A stretch of DNA of 64,000 bases, taken from the NCBI RefSeq assembly GCF_000801105.2, contig NW_026615384.1, forward strand, positions 1-64,000, read 5' to 3'. Shown piece by piece: positions 1 through 12,308 of this stretch. How positions within the stretch are numbered: position 1 is the first letter of the stretch; every line of letters begins with the position of its first letter. The notes under the pieces were generated by a model that made no database searches, was not told the origin of the DNA, and saw only the letters and a list, made by a program, of their open reading frames with translations. This stretch comes from Raphanus sativus (taxonomy: Eukaryota; Streptophyta; Magnoliopsida; Brassicales; Brassicaceae). Made by a program: the position numbers and the translations under genes.

Positions 1-875
1 TGATGACAAAGATCAGAAACAATAGATTAAGAGAGATTATAAGATTAAGAAAGGGAGAGATTAAAGGGAATCTGATCTAAGAACACTAGTTTTATTTATG
101 AAGGAGTGGGGAAATCCCCCATACTCTCTTAAGAGATACAACTTGCCATCTAAGGGCTTTTATAAGGTTTACAAATTTGCAACATCATAAAGCTTAATCT
201 AATGGATAGAAATGACTTAATAGAAAAGAATGGACAGGATGGAGTTGCTGTGGGCGAGTTGGTGCTGATTGGTTGATTCAAACTTGTCAAAGGGAAGGCT
301 GGCTTGTGATTGGATGCCTTAAGGCTCCCTTGGATGTTCCCATGTATCAGGCTAGATACATTGGTCACTATTGCACCTTTAAACAGCCATATACAGCCTG
401 TCTTGGCGCCAGCTTCTTCCTTTCAAATCCTTGCTGCACAAAGCATATTCTTTGATGCCATCTTGATTCCCTTTGACCAGACTTCACTATGCAGCCCTAT
501 TCTTGTACAGACTTGTCACCAAGCCTTTCCTGAATAGTGAACTGCGCCCAGACTTTGCACCAACTCCCAAACTTCTTTACTGGTCGAGATATCAAACTTC
601 TGGGTCGTCCAGGTCCGTACGGATCCGTACGGTCCGTACAACGTCCGTACCAAATCCGTACAGCCTTACCCTAAGTTTGCACACTCTCCCAACATGCTTC
701 TAAGTCCCTCCTGGACTTTGCCCTAAGCTTGCACACTCATTAGAACTCTTCTAGATATCTTCAGACACTTCTCAAGTCTTGACAGACAATCTCTTAAGGT
801 CTTGCCCTATCTTTGCACAAGCTCCAAACTCAACCCAACTCCTCCTTTGGTTCCATTTCTTTCTTCAAGTCAACA
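1..875 (-). repeat. LARD-1 3' LTR (left copy, incomplete)
   Basis: This matches 3250-4132 almost base for base and ends in tcaaca just before the ctccccctc tract. The first bases of the window correspond to a point about 100 nt inside the right LTR. Relative to that copy, a 10-nt stretch after tgatgac is missing. Short open frames here are repeated in the other LTR and show no domain. Confidence 0.85.
613..661. promoter_or_regulatory. Cluster of five TCCGTAC motifs in the LARD-1 LTR
   Basis: TCCGTAC occurs at 614, 624, 633, 644 and 655, with spacings of 10, 9, 11 and 11 bp, about one helical turn. The same five copies are present in the other LTR at 3871-3918. In element orientation the cluster lies about 215-260 nt into the LTR, a plausible U3 promoter position. 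GTAC is the core recognised by plant SBP/SPL factors, including those acting at copper-response elements. Binding is inference only. Confidence 0.5.
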
Positions 876-1008
876 CTCCCCCTCAAGCTTGACTCTAGGT
901 GATCCTAAGTCAAGCTTGGAACCTTGAAGAATCCCCTCATTAAAAACCTTACAAGGAAAACCCTTTGGGACAAAACCTTGTAAGGGAAAAAGAGTAGGTT
1001 CATCAAGG
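876..1008 (-). promoter_or_regulatory. LARD-1 3'-terminal region: polypurine tract, inverted repeat and conserved stem-loop
   Basis: Read on the minus strand, this is the last internal segment before the 3' LTR. It holds a polypurine tract (complement at 876-884) and an inverted repeat with arms caagcttgac and gtcaagcttg around 884-918. A stem-loop has perfect 10-bp arms at 947-956 and 976-985 enclosing the 19-nt loop aaaaccctttgggacaaaa. An imperfect outer stem pairs 922-933 with 997-1008. The same architecture is found in the coding elements of this window, which ties this coding-free element to them. Confidence 0.7.
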
Positions 1009-3137
1009 CCTGGGGATTGGCCAGTGGTTCTTTGTACCTTACCAACAATGTAAGGGATCCAAAGAACCACTTGGATCATGGCCTCTTCTCGTGATGCAAT
1101 GAGCTCTACACTTCATTGCACATCACCAACACTTCTTGGATCTCTTTCTTGAAACCGGCTGTGTCTTCCCTTCTCTCGTGGCTTCTTGCCATCTTCATCA
1201 GGTCAGATCACACCCTAGCTCTTCCTCATTGAGACTCCAAGTAAGGTACCTGATACATCATCACACAAGTGTATCAGTTCATCAAGATATAAACCTATCA
1301 AGCAATGTATTAAAGAGATTAGTTTAGGTTTACTCCCTTGTTTATAATGGTGAGGCATGGCTGCTCTGAACCGCCACTTGCATCCTCACTCTCTGAGCTT
1401 AACAGCTCCACTTCTCATCATGTAAGCTCACTAACACTCCCCCTCAAGCTTGAGACCGAGTATAGGGAAGGTCCAAGCTTGAAGGTGAGCGCATAATAAG
1501 CTCCATGATCTCTCTTGTGGGAACACCTCCATCTTCTCAGACTTGATGCTTACACCCCCACTTAACTACCATTGCACTGAGGAGATACATCAGCCCACTC
1601 TTGTTGTGAGACCTTCTTCTTCCCTCCACTTCGGCTTGATCATCCTTCATGATCAGCTTGCAATGGTCTTGAGGAACCCAGGTCATTGAGCTTAGAGGAT
1701 CTTCTGGTAGCTCACTTGAATCCCCACCTCAAGCTTGGCTGAGTATAGGTCCAAGCTTGAAGTGAGCTACAATGAGTTTTCAAACCGGGAGCGCATCACC
1801 ACCTACAGCTGCGCTTAAGCCAACCGATCCACCAGTGCCTTCAGCTCCAATGCCTTAAGATCATCAGTCTCCCCATGACTTTCTGTGATGATCTTCCCCT
1901 TGTGTGTCTCCATGAACCAGGAGCGCATCACTAACACTAGCTGCGCTATCTTAACCGGCCATACACACAAGCTATTCTCCATTGCTTTCTACAATGGCAA
2001 GTCTTCCTCTTGCTTGGACTGGTGATGAACTAAGAACACTCCTCATGCACCTGAAACATCACTCAAACTCCAGCATAGATAAGACACAAGTGCATTGGGT
2101 CAATCTTTGATGCATCATCAAGATTGAACACCAATGTCTTTAAGCAAAGCACTAGACAGAATCAAGACAATGCAAGTTCTACTATGCAAGCAATCTTCAC
2201 TAAGCACAAGAAAGATCTTACTAGATTCTTTTCAAGTTACTTAGCAATTTTTAAAGCTCCTTTACCTGCTCCTTAGACATGAATCTAATAGCATGATACA
2301 AGGAAGCTTAAAGATGATAGTATGCACTAGCCATTATCAGTTTCTTTTCATGAATGTATCAACTGATCAAGACATTACAATCAGCTATACATTCATTAAG
2401 AACTGAAGCCAAGCATAACTATCATCAACCAACATCAGACTAAGCAAGCACACGATTTCAAGTTCATGAACAAACCGGATTCAAACAACACTGTCTAACA
2501 TCCTAGTATATTCATAACTGAACCGAGGCAAGCACAATAATCTCTCAACTTCAAACAAGTCTCAATAAGCATCCTGGGACAGTAACAACTCTATCCACAG
2601 GTTTTAATCACAACACAACACCACAATCAGTTCAAATACTCAAGCTTTATCAAGAGAAAGAGTTTCCTTACAGCCAGAGAACTAGTGCTAGTTCTCTGAT
2701 CCTCCATAGTCACACGGCAAGAACTGGAACTGTTGGTGTCGACCCCAACATCTCCTTCCTCCATGGACCTCTCTCTTGAACTCTCCACGCCAAAGACCCC
2801 ACCTTTCTTCATGGTTTCAACTCGCCACATCAACACCAAGTGAAAGCTATCACCTTTCTTCTTGGGCAGTAAGTGAGATGGCACTTGGAACTGGTTTTGT
2901 TGGAGAGGCTAGCTAGACCACGCCATAACCTTTGCTTCCAGGGACCTTCTTTCTTCAATGGCGACCCATGAGAGTGTGTAGATCAGCCAAGAACAGCTTC
3001 TGGACAACTCGGATGAACACAGCTTCTTCTTGAAGTGATGAACAGCCGGCTGGACAAGGAGCTTCTCTCTAGCTTCATGCGACATGGAGGTGAGCTATGA
3101 GCAATGCGGAAGCTTGGAACCAAGTTCATATGAACCT
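1009..3137. other. LARD-1 internal non-coding region
   Basis: There is no recognisable protein domain. An inverted repeat at about 1020-1078 has arms agtggttctttg and caaagaaccact, with an inner ccttac/gtaagg pair. Two further copies of the polypurine-tract/AAGCTTG module lie near 1438-1486 and 1722-1765. Two small hairpins of the form agcgca-N14-tgcgct lie near 1790 and 1922. An 85-codon frame at 2627-2884 (minus) lacks an ATG at its 5' end and resembles no gag. The region looks like structured non-coding RNA rather than a decayed polyprotein gene. Confidence 0.55.
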
Positions 3138-3150
3138 GGCTCTGATACCA
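3138..3150 (-). other. Primer-binding site of LARD-1
   Basis: The minus strand reads tggtatcagagcc, complementary to the 3' end of plant initiator-Met tRNA. It directly abuts the right LTR, which makes that LTR the 5' LTR of a minus-strand element. Confidence 0.85.
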
Positions 3151-4132
3151 TGTGAGTTTTTATAGAGTTCTCAACTCTCTGATGTGTGTGTGTTTGTAAC
3201 AGCTCTAATAGAGCAAGATGAGAGCTTGATATGAATGAAGGAGAAGTCTGATGACTAGTGATTACAAAGATCAGAAACAATAGATTAAGAGAGATTATAA
3301 GATTAAGAAAGGGAGAGATTAAAGGGAATCTGATCTAAGAACACTAGTTTTATTTATGAAGGAGTGGGGAAATCCCCCATACTCTCTTAAGAGATACAAC
3401 TTGCCATCTAAGGGCTTTTATAAGGTTTACAAATTTGCAACATCATAAACTTAATCTAATGGATAGAAATGACTTAATAGAAAAGAATGGACATGATGGA
3501 GTTGCTGTCGGCGAGTTGGTGCTGATTGGTTGATTCAAACTTGTCAAAGGGAAGGCTGGCTTGTGATTGGATGCCTTAAGGCTCCCTTGGATGTTCCCAT
3601 GTATCAGGCTAGATACATTGGTCACTATTGCACCTTTAAACAGCCATATACAGCCTGTCTTGGCGCCAGCTTCTTCCTTTCAAATCCTTGCTGCACAAAG
3701 CATATTCTTTGATGCCATCTTGATTCCCTTTGACCAGACTTCACTATGCAGTCTTATTCTTGTACAGACTTGTCACCAAGCCTTTCCTGAATAGTGAACT
3801 GCGCCCAGACTTTGCACCAACTCCCAAACTTCTTTACTGGTCGAGATATCAAACTTCTGGGTCGTCCAGGTCCGTACGGATCCGTACAGTCCGTACAACG
3901 TCCGTACCAAATCCGTACAGCCTTACCCTAAGTTTGCACACTCTCCCAACATGCTTCTAAGTCCCTCCTGGACTTTCCCCTAAGCTTGCACACTCATTAG
4001 AACTTTTCTAGATATCTTCAGACACTTCTCAAGTCTTGACAGACAATCTCTTAAGGTCTTGCCCTATCTTTGCACAAGCTCCAAACTCAACCCAACTCCT
4101 CCTTTGGTTCCATTTCTTTCTTCAAGTCAACA
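3151..4132 (-). repeat. LARD-1 5' LTR (right copy, complete, 982 bp)
   Basis: It runs from the primer-binding site to the satellite junction, starting tgtgag and ending tcaaca. It includes the second TCCGTAC cluster at 3871-3918. After 4132 the sequence enters the satellite at monomer phase about 140 (phase 1 being gatcgtgg). Confidence 0.87.
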
Positions 4133-7100
4133 ATTCTCCACTGATTAATGGTTCCAAATAAAGCTTCTTAGATCGTGGTTCATCCTGGTTTGATAAGAAT
4201 CATGAAGATAATGGCATATGTCCGAACAGGCTAATCTGGAATCATCTGGATAGAAGGTGGGATATCTTCTTGCTCACAACACTTATGAGATTTATTCAAC
4301 TTCCTGGTTATTCTCCACTGATTAGTGGTTCCAAATAAAGCTTCTTAGATCGTGGTTCATCCTGGTTTGATAAGAATCATGAAGATATTGCCATATGTCC
4401 GAACAGGCTAATCTGGAATCATCTGGATAGAAAGTGGGATATCTTCTTACTCACAACTCCTATGAGATTTATTCAACTTCCTGGTTATTCTCCACTGATT
4501 AGTGGTTCCAAATAAAGCTTCTTAGATCGTGGTTCATCCTGGTTTGATAAGAATCATGAAGATAATGGCATATGTCCGAACAGGCTAATCTGGAATCATC
4601 TGGATAGAAAGTGGGATATTTCTTACTCACAACACTTATGAGATTTATTCAACTTCCTGGTTATTCTCCACTGATTAGTGGTTCCAAATAAAGCTTCTTA
4701 GATCGTGGTTCATCCTGGTTTGATAAGAATCATGAAGATATTGCCATATGTCCGAACAGGCTAATCTGGAATCATCTGGATAGAAAGTGGGATATCTTCT
4801 TACTCACAACTCCTATGAGATTTATTCAACTTCCTGGTTATTCTCCACTGATTAGTGGTTCCAAATAAAGCTTCTTAGATCGTGGTTCATCCTGGTTTGA
4901 TAAGAATCATGAAGATATTGCCATATGTCCGAACAGGCTAATCTGGAATCATCTGGATAGAAAGTGGGATATCTTCTTACTCACAACTCCTATGAGATTT
5001 ATTCAACTTCCTGGTTATTCTCCACTGATTAGTGGTTCCAAATAAAGCTTCTTAGATCGTGGTTCATCCTGGTTTGATAAGAATCATGAAGATATTGCCA
5101 TATGTCCGAACAGGCTAATCTGGAATCATCTGGATAGAAAGTGGGATATCTTCTTACTCACAACTCCTATGAGATTTATTCAACTTCCTGGTTATTCTCC
5201 ACTGATTAGTGGTTCCAAATAAAGCTTCTTAGATCGTGGTTCATCCTGGTTTGATAAGAATCATGAAGATAATGGCATATGTCCGAACAGGCTAATCTGG
5301 AATCATCTGGATAGAAAGTGGGATATCTTCTTACTCACAACTCCTATGAGATTTATTCAACTTCCTGGTTATTCTCCACTGATTAGTGGTTCCAAATAAA
5401 GCTTCTTAGATCGTGGTTCATCCTGGTTTGATAAGAATCATGAAGATATTGCCATATGTCCGAACAGGCTAATCTGGAATCATCTGGATAGAAAGTGGGA
5501 TATCTTCTTACTCACAACTCCTATGAGATTTATTCAACTTCCTGGTTATTCTCCACTGATTAGTGGTTCCAAATAAAGCTTCTTAGATCGTGGTTCATCC
5601 TGGTTTGATAAGAATCATGAAGATATTGCCATATGTCCGAACAGGCTAATCTGGAATCATCTGGATAGAAAGTGGGATATCTTCTTACTCACAACTCCTA
5701 TGAGATTTATTCAACTTCCTGGTTATTCTCCACTGATTAGTGGTTCCAAATAAAGCTTCTTAGATCGTGGTTCATCCTGGTTTGATAAGAATCATGAAGA
5801 TAATGGCATATGTCCGAACAGGCTAATCTGGAATCATCTGGATAGAAAGTGGGATATCTTCTTACTCACAACTCCTATGAGATTTATTCAACTTCCTGGT
5901 TATTCTCCACTGATTAGTGGTTCCAAATAAAGCTTCTTAGATCGTGGTTCATCCTGGTTTGATAAGAATCATGAAGATATTGCCATATGTCCGAACAGGC
6001 TAATCTGGAATCATCTGGATAGAAAGTGGGATATCTTCTTACTCACAACTCCTATGAGATTTATTCAACTTCCTGGTTATTCTCCACTGATTAGTGGTTC
6101 CAAATAAAGCTTCTTAGATCGTGGTTCATCCTGGTTTGATAAGAATCATGAAGATATTGCCATATGTCCGAACAGGCTAATCTGGAATCATCTGGATAGA
6201 AAGTGGGATATCTTCTTACTCACAACTCCTATGAGATTTATTCAACTTCCTGGTTATTCTCCACTGATTAGTGGTTCCAAATAAAGCTTCTTAGATCGTG
6301 GTTCATCCTGGTTTGATAAGAATCATGAAGATATTGCCATATGTCCGAACAGGCTAATCTGGAATCATCTGGATAGAAAGTGGGATATCTTCTTACTCAC
6401 AACTCCTATGAGATTTATTCAACTTCCTGGTTATTCTCCACTGATTAGTGGTTCCAAATAAAGCTTCTTAGATCGTGGTTCATCCTGGTTTGATAAGAAT
6501 CATGAAGATATTGCCATATGTCCGAACAGGCTAATCTGGAATCATCTGGATAGAAAGTGGGATATCTTCTTACTCACAACTCCTATGAGATTTATTCAAC
6601 TTCCTGGTTATTCTCCACTGATTAGTGGTTCCAAATAAAGCTTCTTAGATCGTGGTTCATCCTGGTTTGATAAGAATCATGAAGATATTGGCATATGTCC
6701 GAACAGGCTAATCTGGAATCATCTGGATAGAAAGTGGGATATCTTCTTACTCACAACTCCTATGAGATTTATTCAACTTCCTGGTTATTCTCCACTGATT
6801 AGTGGTTCCAAATAAAGCTTCTTAGATCGTGGTTCATCCTGGTTTGATAAGAATCATGAAGATATTGCCATATGTCCGAACAGGCTAATCTGGAATCATC
6901 TGGATAGAAAGTGGGATATCTTCTTACTCACAACTCCTATGAGATTTATTCAACTTCCTGGTTATTCTCCACTGATTAGTGGTTCCAAATAAAGCTTCTT
7001 AGATCGTGGTTCATCCTGGTTTGATAAGAATCATGAAGATATTGGCATATGTCCGAACAGGCTAATCTGGAATCATCTGGATAGAAAGTGGGATATCTTC

Positions 7101-10100
7101 TTACTCACAACTCCTATGAGATTTATTCAACTTCCTGGTTATTCTCCACTGATTAGTGGTTCCAAATAAAGCTTCTTAGATCGTGGTTCATCCTGGTTTG
7201 ATAAGAATCATGAAGATATTGCCATATGTCCGAACAGGCTAATCTGGAATCATCTGGATAGAAAGTGGGATATCTTCTTACTCACAACTCCTATGAGATT
7301 TATTCAACTTCCTGGTTATTCTCCACTGATTAGTGGTTCCAAATAAAGCTTCTTAGATCGTGGTTCATCCTGGTTTGATAAGAATCATGAAGATAATGGC
7401 ATATGTCCGAACAGGCTAATCTGGAATCATCTGGATAGAAAGTGGGATATCTTCTTACTCACAACTCTTATGAGATTTATTCAACTTCCTGGTTATTCTC
7501 CACTGATTAGTGGTTCCAAATAAAGCTTCTTAGATCGTGGTTCATCCTGGTTTGATAAGAATCATGAAGATATTGCCATATGTCCGAACAGGCTAATCTG
7601 GAATCATCTGGATAGAAAGTGGGATATCTTCTTACTCACAACTCCTATGAGATTTATTCAACTTCCTGGTTATTCTCCACTGATTAGTGGTTCCAAATAA
7701 AGCTTCTTAGATCGTGGTTCATCCTGGTTTGATAAGAATCATGAAGATATTGCCATATGTCCGAACAGGCTAATCTGGAATCATCTGGATAGAAAGTGGG
7801 ATATCTTCTTACTCACAACTCCTATGAGATTTATTCAACTTCCTGGTTATTCTCCACTGATTAGTGGTTCCAAATAAAGCTTCTTAGATCGTGGTTCATC
7901 CTGGTTTGATAAGAATCATGAAGATATTGCCATATGTCCGAACAGGCTAATCTGGAATCATCTGGATAGAAAGTGGGATATCTTCTTACTCACAACTCCT
8001 ATGAGATTTATTCAACTTCCTGGTTATTCTCCACTGATTAGTGGTTCCAAATAAAGCTTCTTAGATCGTGGTTCATCCTGGTTTGATAAGAATCATGAAG
8101 ATATTGCCATATGTCCGAACAGGCTAATCTGGAATCATCTGGATAGAAAGTGGGATATCTTCTTACTCACAACTCCTATGAGATTTATTCAACTTCCTGG
8201 TTATTCTCCACTGATTAGTGGTTCCAAATAAAGCTTCTTAGATCGTGGTTCATCCTGGTTTGATAAGAATCATGAAGATATTGCCATATGTCCGAACAGG
8301 CTAATCTGGAATCATCTGGATAGAAAGTGGGATATCTTCTTACTCACAACTCCTATGAGATTTATTCAACTTCCTGGTTATTCTCCACTGATTAGTGGTT
8401 CCAAATAAAGCTTCTTAGATCGTGGTTCATCCTGGTTTGATAAGAATCATGAAGATATTGCCATATGTCCGAACAGGCTAATCTGGAATCATCTGGATAG
8501 AAAGTGGGATATCTTCTTACTCACAACTCCTATGAGATTTATTCAACTTCCTGGTTATTCTCCACTGATTAGTGGTTCCAAATAAAGCTTCTTAGATCGT
8601 GGTTCATCCTGGTTTGATAAGAATCATGAAGATAATGGCATATGTCCGAACAGGCTAATCTGGAATCATCTGGATAGAAAGTGGGATATCTTCTTACTCA
8701 CAACTCCTATGAGATTTATTCAACTTCCTGGTTATTCTCCACTGATTAGTGGTTCCAAATAAAGCTTCTTAGATCGTGGTTCATCCTGGTTTGATAAGAA
8801 TCATGAAGATATTGCCATATGTCCGAACAGGCTAATCTGGAATCATCTGGATAGAAAGTGGGATATCTTCTTACTCACAACTCCTATGAGATTTATTCAA
8901 CTTCCTGGTTATTCTCCACTGATTAGTGGTTCCAAATAAAGCTTCTTAGATCGTGGTTCATCCTGGTTTGATAAGAATCATGAAGATATTGCATATGTCC
9001 GAACAGGCTAATCTGGAATCATCTGGATAGAAAGTGGGATATCTTCTTACTCACAACTCCTATGAGATTTATTCAACTTCCTGGTTATTCTCCACTGATT
9101 AGTGGTTCCAAATAAAGCTTCTTAGATCGTGGTTCATCCTGGTTTGATAAGAATCATGAAGATATTGCCATATGTCCGAACAGGCTAATCTGGAATCATC
9201 TGGATAGAAAGTGGGATATCTTCTTACTCACAACTCCTATGAGATTTATTCAACTTCCTGGTTATTCTCCACTGATTAGTGGTTCCAAATAAAGCTTCTT
9301 AGATCGTGGTTCATCCTGGTTTGATAAGAATCATGAAGATAATGGCATATGTCCGAACAGGCTAATCTGGAATCATCTGGATAGAAAGTGGGATATCTTC
9401 TTACTCACAACTCTATGAGATTTATTCAACTTCCTGGTTATTCTCCACTGATTAGTGGTTCCAAATAAAGCTTCTTAGATCGTGGTTCATCCTGGTTTGA
9501 TAAGAATCATGAAGATATTGCCATATGTCCGAACAGGCTAATCTGGAATCATCTGGATAGAAAGTGGGATATCTTCTTACTCACAACTCCTATGAGATTT
9601 ATTCAACTTCCTGGTTATTCTCCACTGATTAGTGGTTCCAAATAAAGCTTCTTAGATCGTGGTTCATCCTGGTTTGATAAGAATCATGAAGATATTGCCA
9701 TATGTCCGAACAGGCTAATCTGGAATCATCTGGATAGAAAGTGGGATATCTTCTTACTCACAACTCCTATGAGATTTATTCAACTTCCTGGTTATTCTCC
9801 ACTGATTAGTGGTTCCAAATAAAGCTTCTTAGATCGTGGTTCATCCTGGTTTGATAAGAATCATGAAGATATTGCCATATGTCCGAACAGGCTAATCTGG
9901 AATCATCTGGATAGAAAGTGGGATATCTTCTTACTCACAACTCCTATGAGATTTATTCAACTTCCTGGTTATTCTCCACTGATTAGTGGTTCCAAATAAA
10001 GCTTCTTAGATCGTGGTTCATCCTGGTTTGATAAGAATCATGAAGATATTGCCATATGTCCGAACAGGCTAATCTGGAATCATCTGGATAGAAAGTGGGA

Positions 10101-12308
10101 TATCTTCTTACTCACAACTCCTATGAGATTTATTCAACTTCCTGGTTATTCTCCACTGATTAGTGGTTCCAAATAAAGCTTCTTAGATCGTGGTTCATCC
10201 TGGTTTGATAAGAATCATGAAGATATTGCCATATGTCCGAACAGGCTAATCTGGAATCATCTGGATAGAAAGTGGGATATCTTCTTACTCACAACTCCTA
10301 TGAGATTTATTCAACTTCCTGGTTATTCTCCACTGATTAGTGGTTCCAAATAAAGCTTCTTAGATCGTGGTTCATCCTGGTTTGATAAGAATCATGAAGA
10401 TATTGGCATATGTCCGAACAGGCTAATCTGGAATCATCTGGATAGAAAGTGGGATATCTTCTTACTCACAACTCCTATGAGATTTATTCAACTTCCTGGT
10501 TATTCTCCACTGATTAGTGGTTCCAAATAAAGCTTCTTAGATCGTGGTTCATCCTGGTTTGATAAGAATCATGAAGATATTGCCATATGTCCGAACAGGC
10601 TAATCTGGAATCATCTGGATAGAAAGTGGGATATCTTCTTACTCACAACTCCTATGAGATTTATTCAACTTCCTGGTTATTCTCCACTGATTAGTGGTTC
10701 CAAATAAAGCTTCTTAGATCGTGGTTCATCCTGGTTTGATAAGAATCATGAAGATATTGCCATATGTCCGAACAGGCTAATCTGGAATCATCTGGATAGA
10801 AAGTGGGATATCTTCTTACTCACAACTCCTATGAGATTTATTCAACTTCCTGGTTATTCTCCACTGATTAGTGGTTCCAAATAAAGCTTCTTAGATCGTG
10901 GTTCATCCTGGTTTGATAAGAATCATGAAGATATTGCCATATGTCCGAACAGGCTAATCTGGAATCATCTGGATAGAAAGTGGGATATCTTCTTACTCAC
11001 AACTCCTATGAGATTTATTCAACTTCCTGGTTATTCTCCACTGATTAGTGGTTCCAAATAAAGCTTCTTAGATCGTGGTTCATCCTGGTTTGATAAGAAT
11101 CATGAAGATAATGGCATATGTCCGAACAGGCTAATCTGGAATCATCTGGATAGAAGGTGGGATATCTTCTTACTCACAACACTTATGAGATTTATTCAAC
11201 TTCCTGGTTATTCTCCACTGATTAGTGGTTCCAAATAAAGCTTCTTAGATCGTGGTTCATCCTGGTTTGATAAGAATCATGAAGATATTGCCATATGTCC
11301 GAACAGGCTAATCTGGAATCATCTGGATAGAAAGTGGGATATCTTCTTACTCACAACTCCTATGAGATTTATTCAACTTCCTGGTTATTCTCCACTGATT
11401 AGTGGTTCCAAATAAAGCTTCTTAGATCGTGGTTCATCCTGGTTTGATAAGAATCATGAAGATATTGCCATATGTCCGAACAGGCTAATCTGGAATCATC
11501 TGGATAGAAAGTGGGATATCTTCTTACTCACAACTCCTATGAGATTTATTCAACTTCCTGGTTATTCTCCACTGATTAGTGGTTCCAAATAAAGCTTCTT
11601 AGATCGTGGTTCATCCTGGTTTGATAAGAATCATGAAGATAATGGCATATGTCCGAACAGGCTAATCTGGAATCATCTGGATAGAAAGTGGGATATCTTC
11701 TTACTCACAACTCCTATGAGATTTATTCAACTTCCTGGTTATTCTCCACTGATTAGTGGTTCCAAATAAAGCTTCTTAGATCGTGGTTCATCCTGGTTTG
11801 ATAAGAATCATGAAGATATTGCCATATGTCCGAACAGGCTAATCTGGAATCATCTGGATAGAAAGTGGGATATCTTCTTACTCACAACTCCTATGAGATT
11901 TATTCAACTTCCTGGTTATTCTCCACTGATTAGTGGTTCCAAATAAAGCTTCTTAGATCGTGGTTCATCCTGGTTTGATAAGAATCATGAAGATATTGCC
12001 ATATGTCCGAACAGGCTAATCTGGAATCATCTGGATAGAAAGTGGGATATCTTCTTACTCACAACTCCTATGAGATTTATTCAACTTCCTGGTTATTCTC
12101 CACTGATTAGTGGTTCCAAATAAAGCTTCTTAGATCGTGGTTCATCCTGGTTTGATAAGAATCATGAAGATATTGCATATGTCCGAACAGGCTAATCTGG
12201 AATCATCTGGATAGAAAGTGGGATATCTTCTTAATCACAACTCCTATGAGATTTATTCAACTTCCTGGTTATTCTCCACTGATTAGTGGTTCCAAATAAA
12301 GCTTCTTA
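4133..12308 (+). repeat. Satellite array I, 177-bp monomer, about 46 copies
   Basis: Successive gatcgtggttcatcc starts at 4171, 4348, 4525, 4701, 4878 and 5055 give a 177-bp period, with one 176-bp unit caused by a 1-nt loss. Each unit carries one aagctt site, a catatg and a gatatc. All units have the same orientation. Variation concentrates at phase about 38-46, with forms gatattgccat (most common), gataatggcat, gatattggcat and gatattgcat, and at phase 111-114 (tcct versus actt). The interspersed variants show no strict higher-order period. 177 is a multiple of 3, but each forward unit has a taa in aaataaag. The monomer fits the size and HindIII character of Brassiceae centromeric satellites; a homology search is needed for identity. 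Confidence 0.95.

Larger units (their letters stand above)
1..4132 (-). mobile_element. LARD-1: non-autonomous LTR retrotransposon, 5'-truncated by window edge
   Basis: Two direct repeats (1-875 and 3151-4132) flank a 2.3-kb internal region. The orientation is minus: the complement of the primer-binding site lies at 3138-3150, next to the right LTR, and the complement of a polypurine tract (ctccccctc) follows the left LTR at 876. The right LTR runs from tgtgag to tcaaca, so it has TG/CA ends. No gag, protease, integrase or reverse transcriptase motif is visible in the internal part on either strand, so the element would have to be mobilised in trans, like LARD-type derivatives. The LTRs differ at several positions, for example near 190, 235, 250, 492 and 632, so it is older than the other complete elements here. 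Its right end abuts satellite DNA; the left junction and TSD lie outside the window. Confidence 0.82.

Noticed and set aside
2627..2884. Open frame of 85 codons in LARD-1 (minus)
   Set aside because: It begins with GTG, is low in complexity, shows no gag-like motif and has no second copy to test conservation.
4133..12308. CRISPR-like array of repeats
   Set aside because: Repeats are contiguous 177-bp units with no unique spacers, in a plant context; this is satellite DNA.
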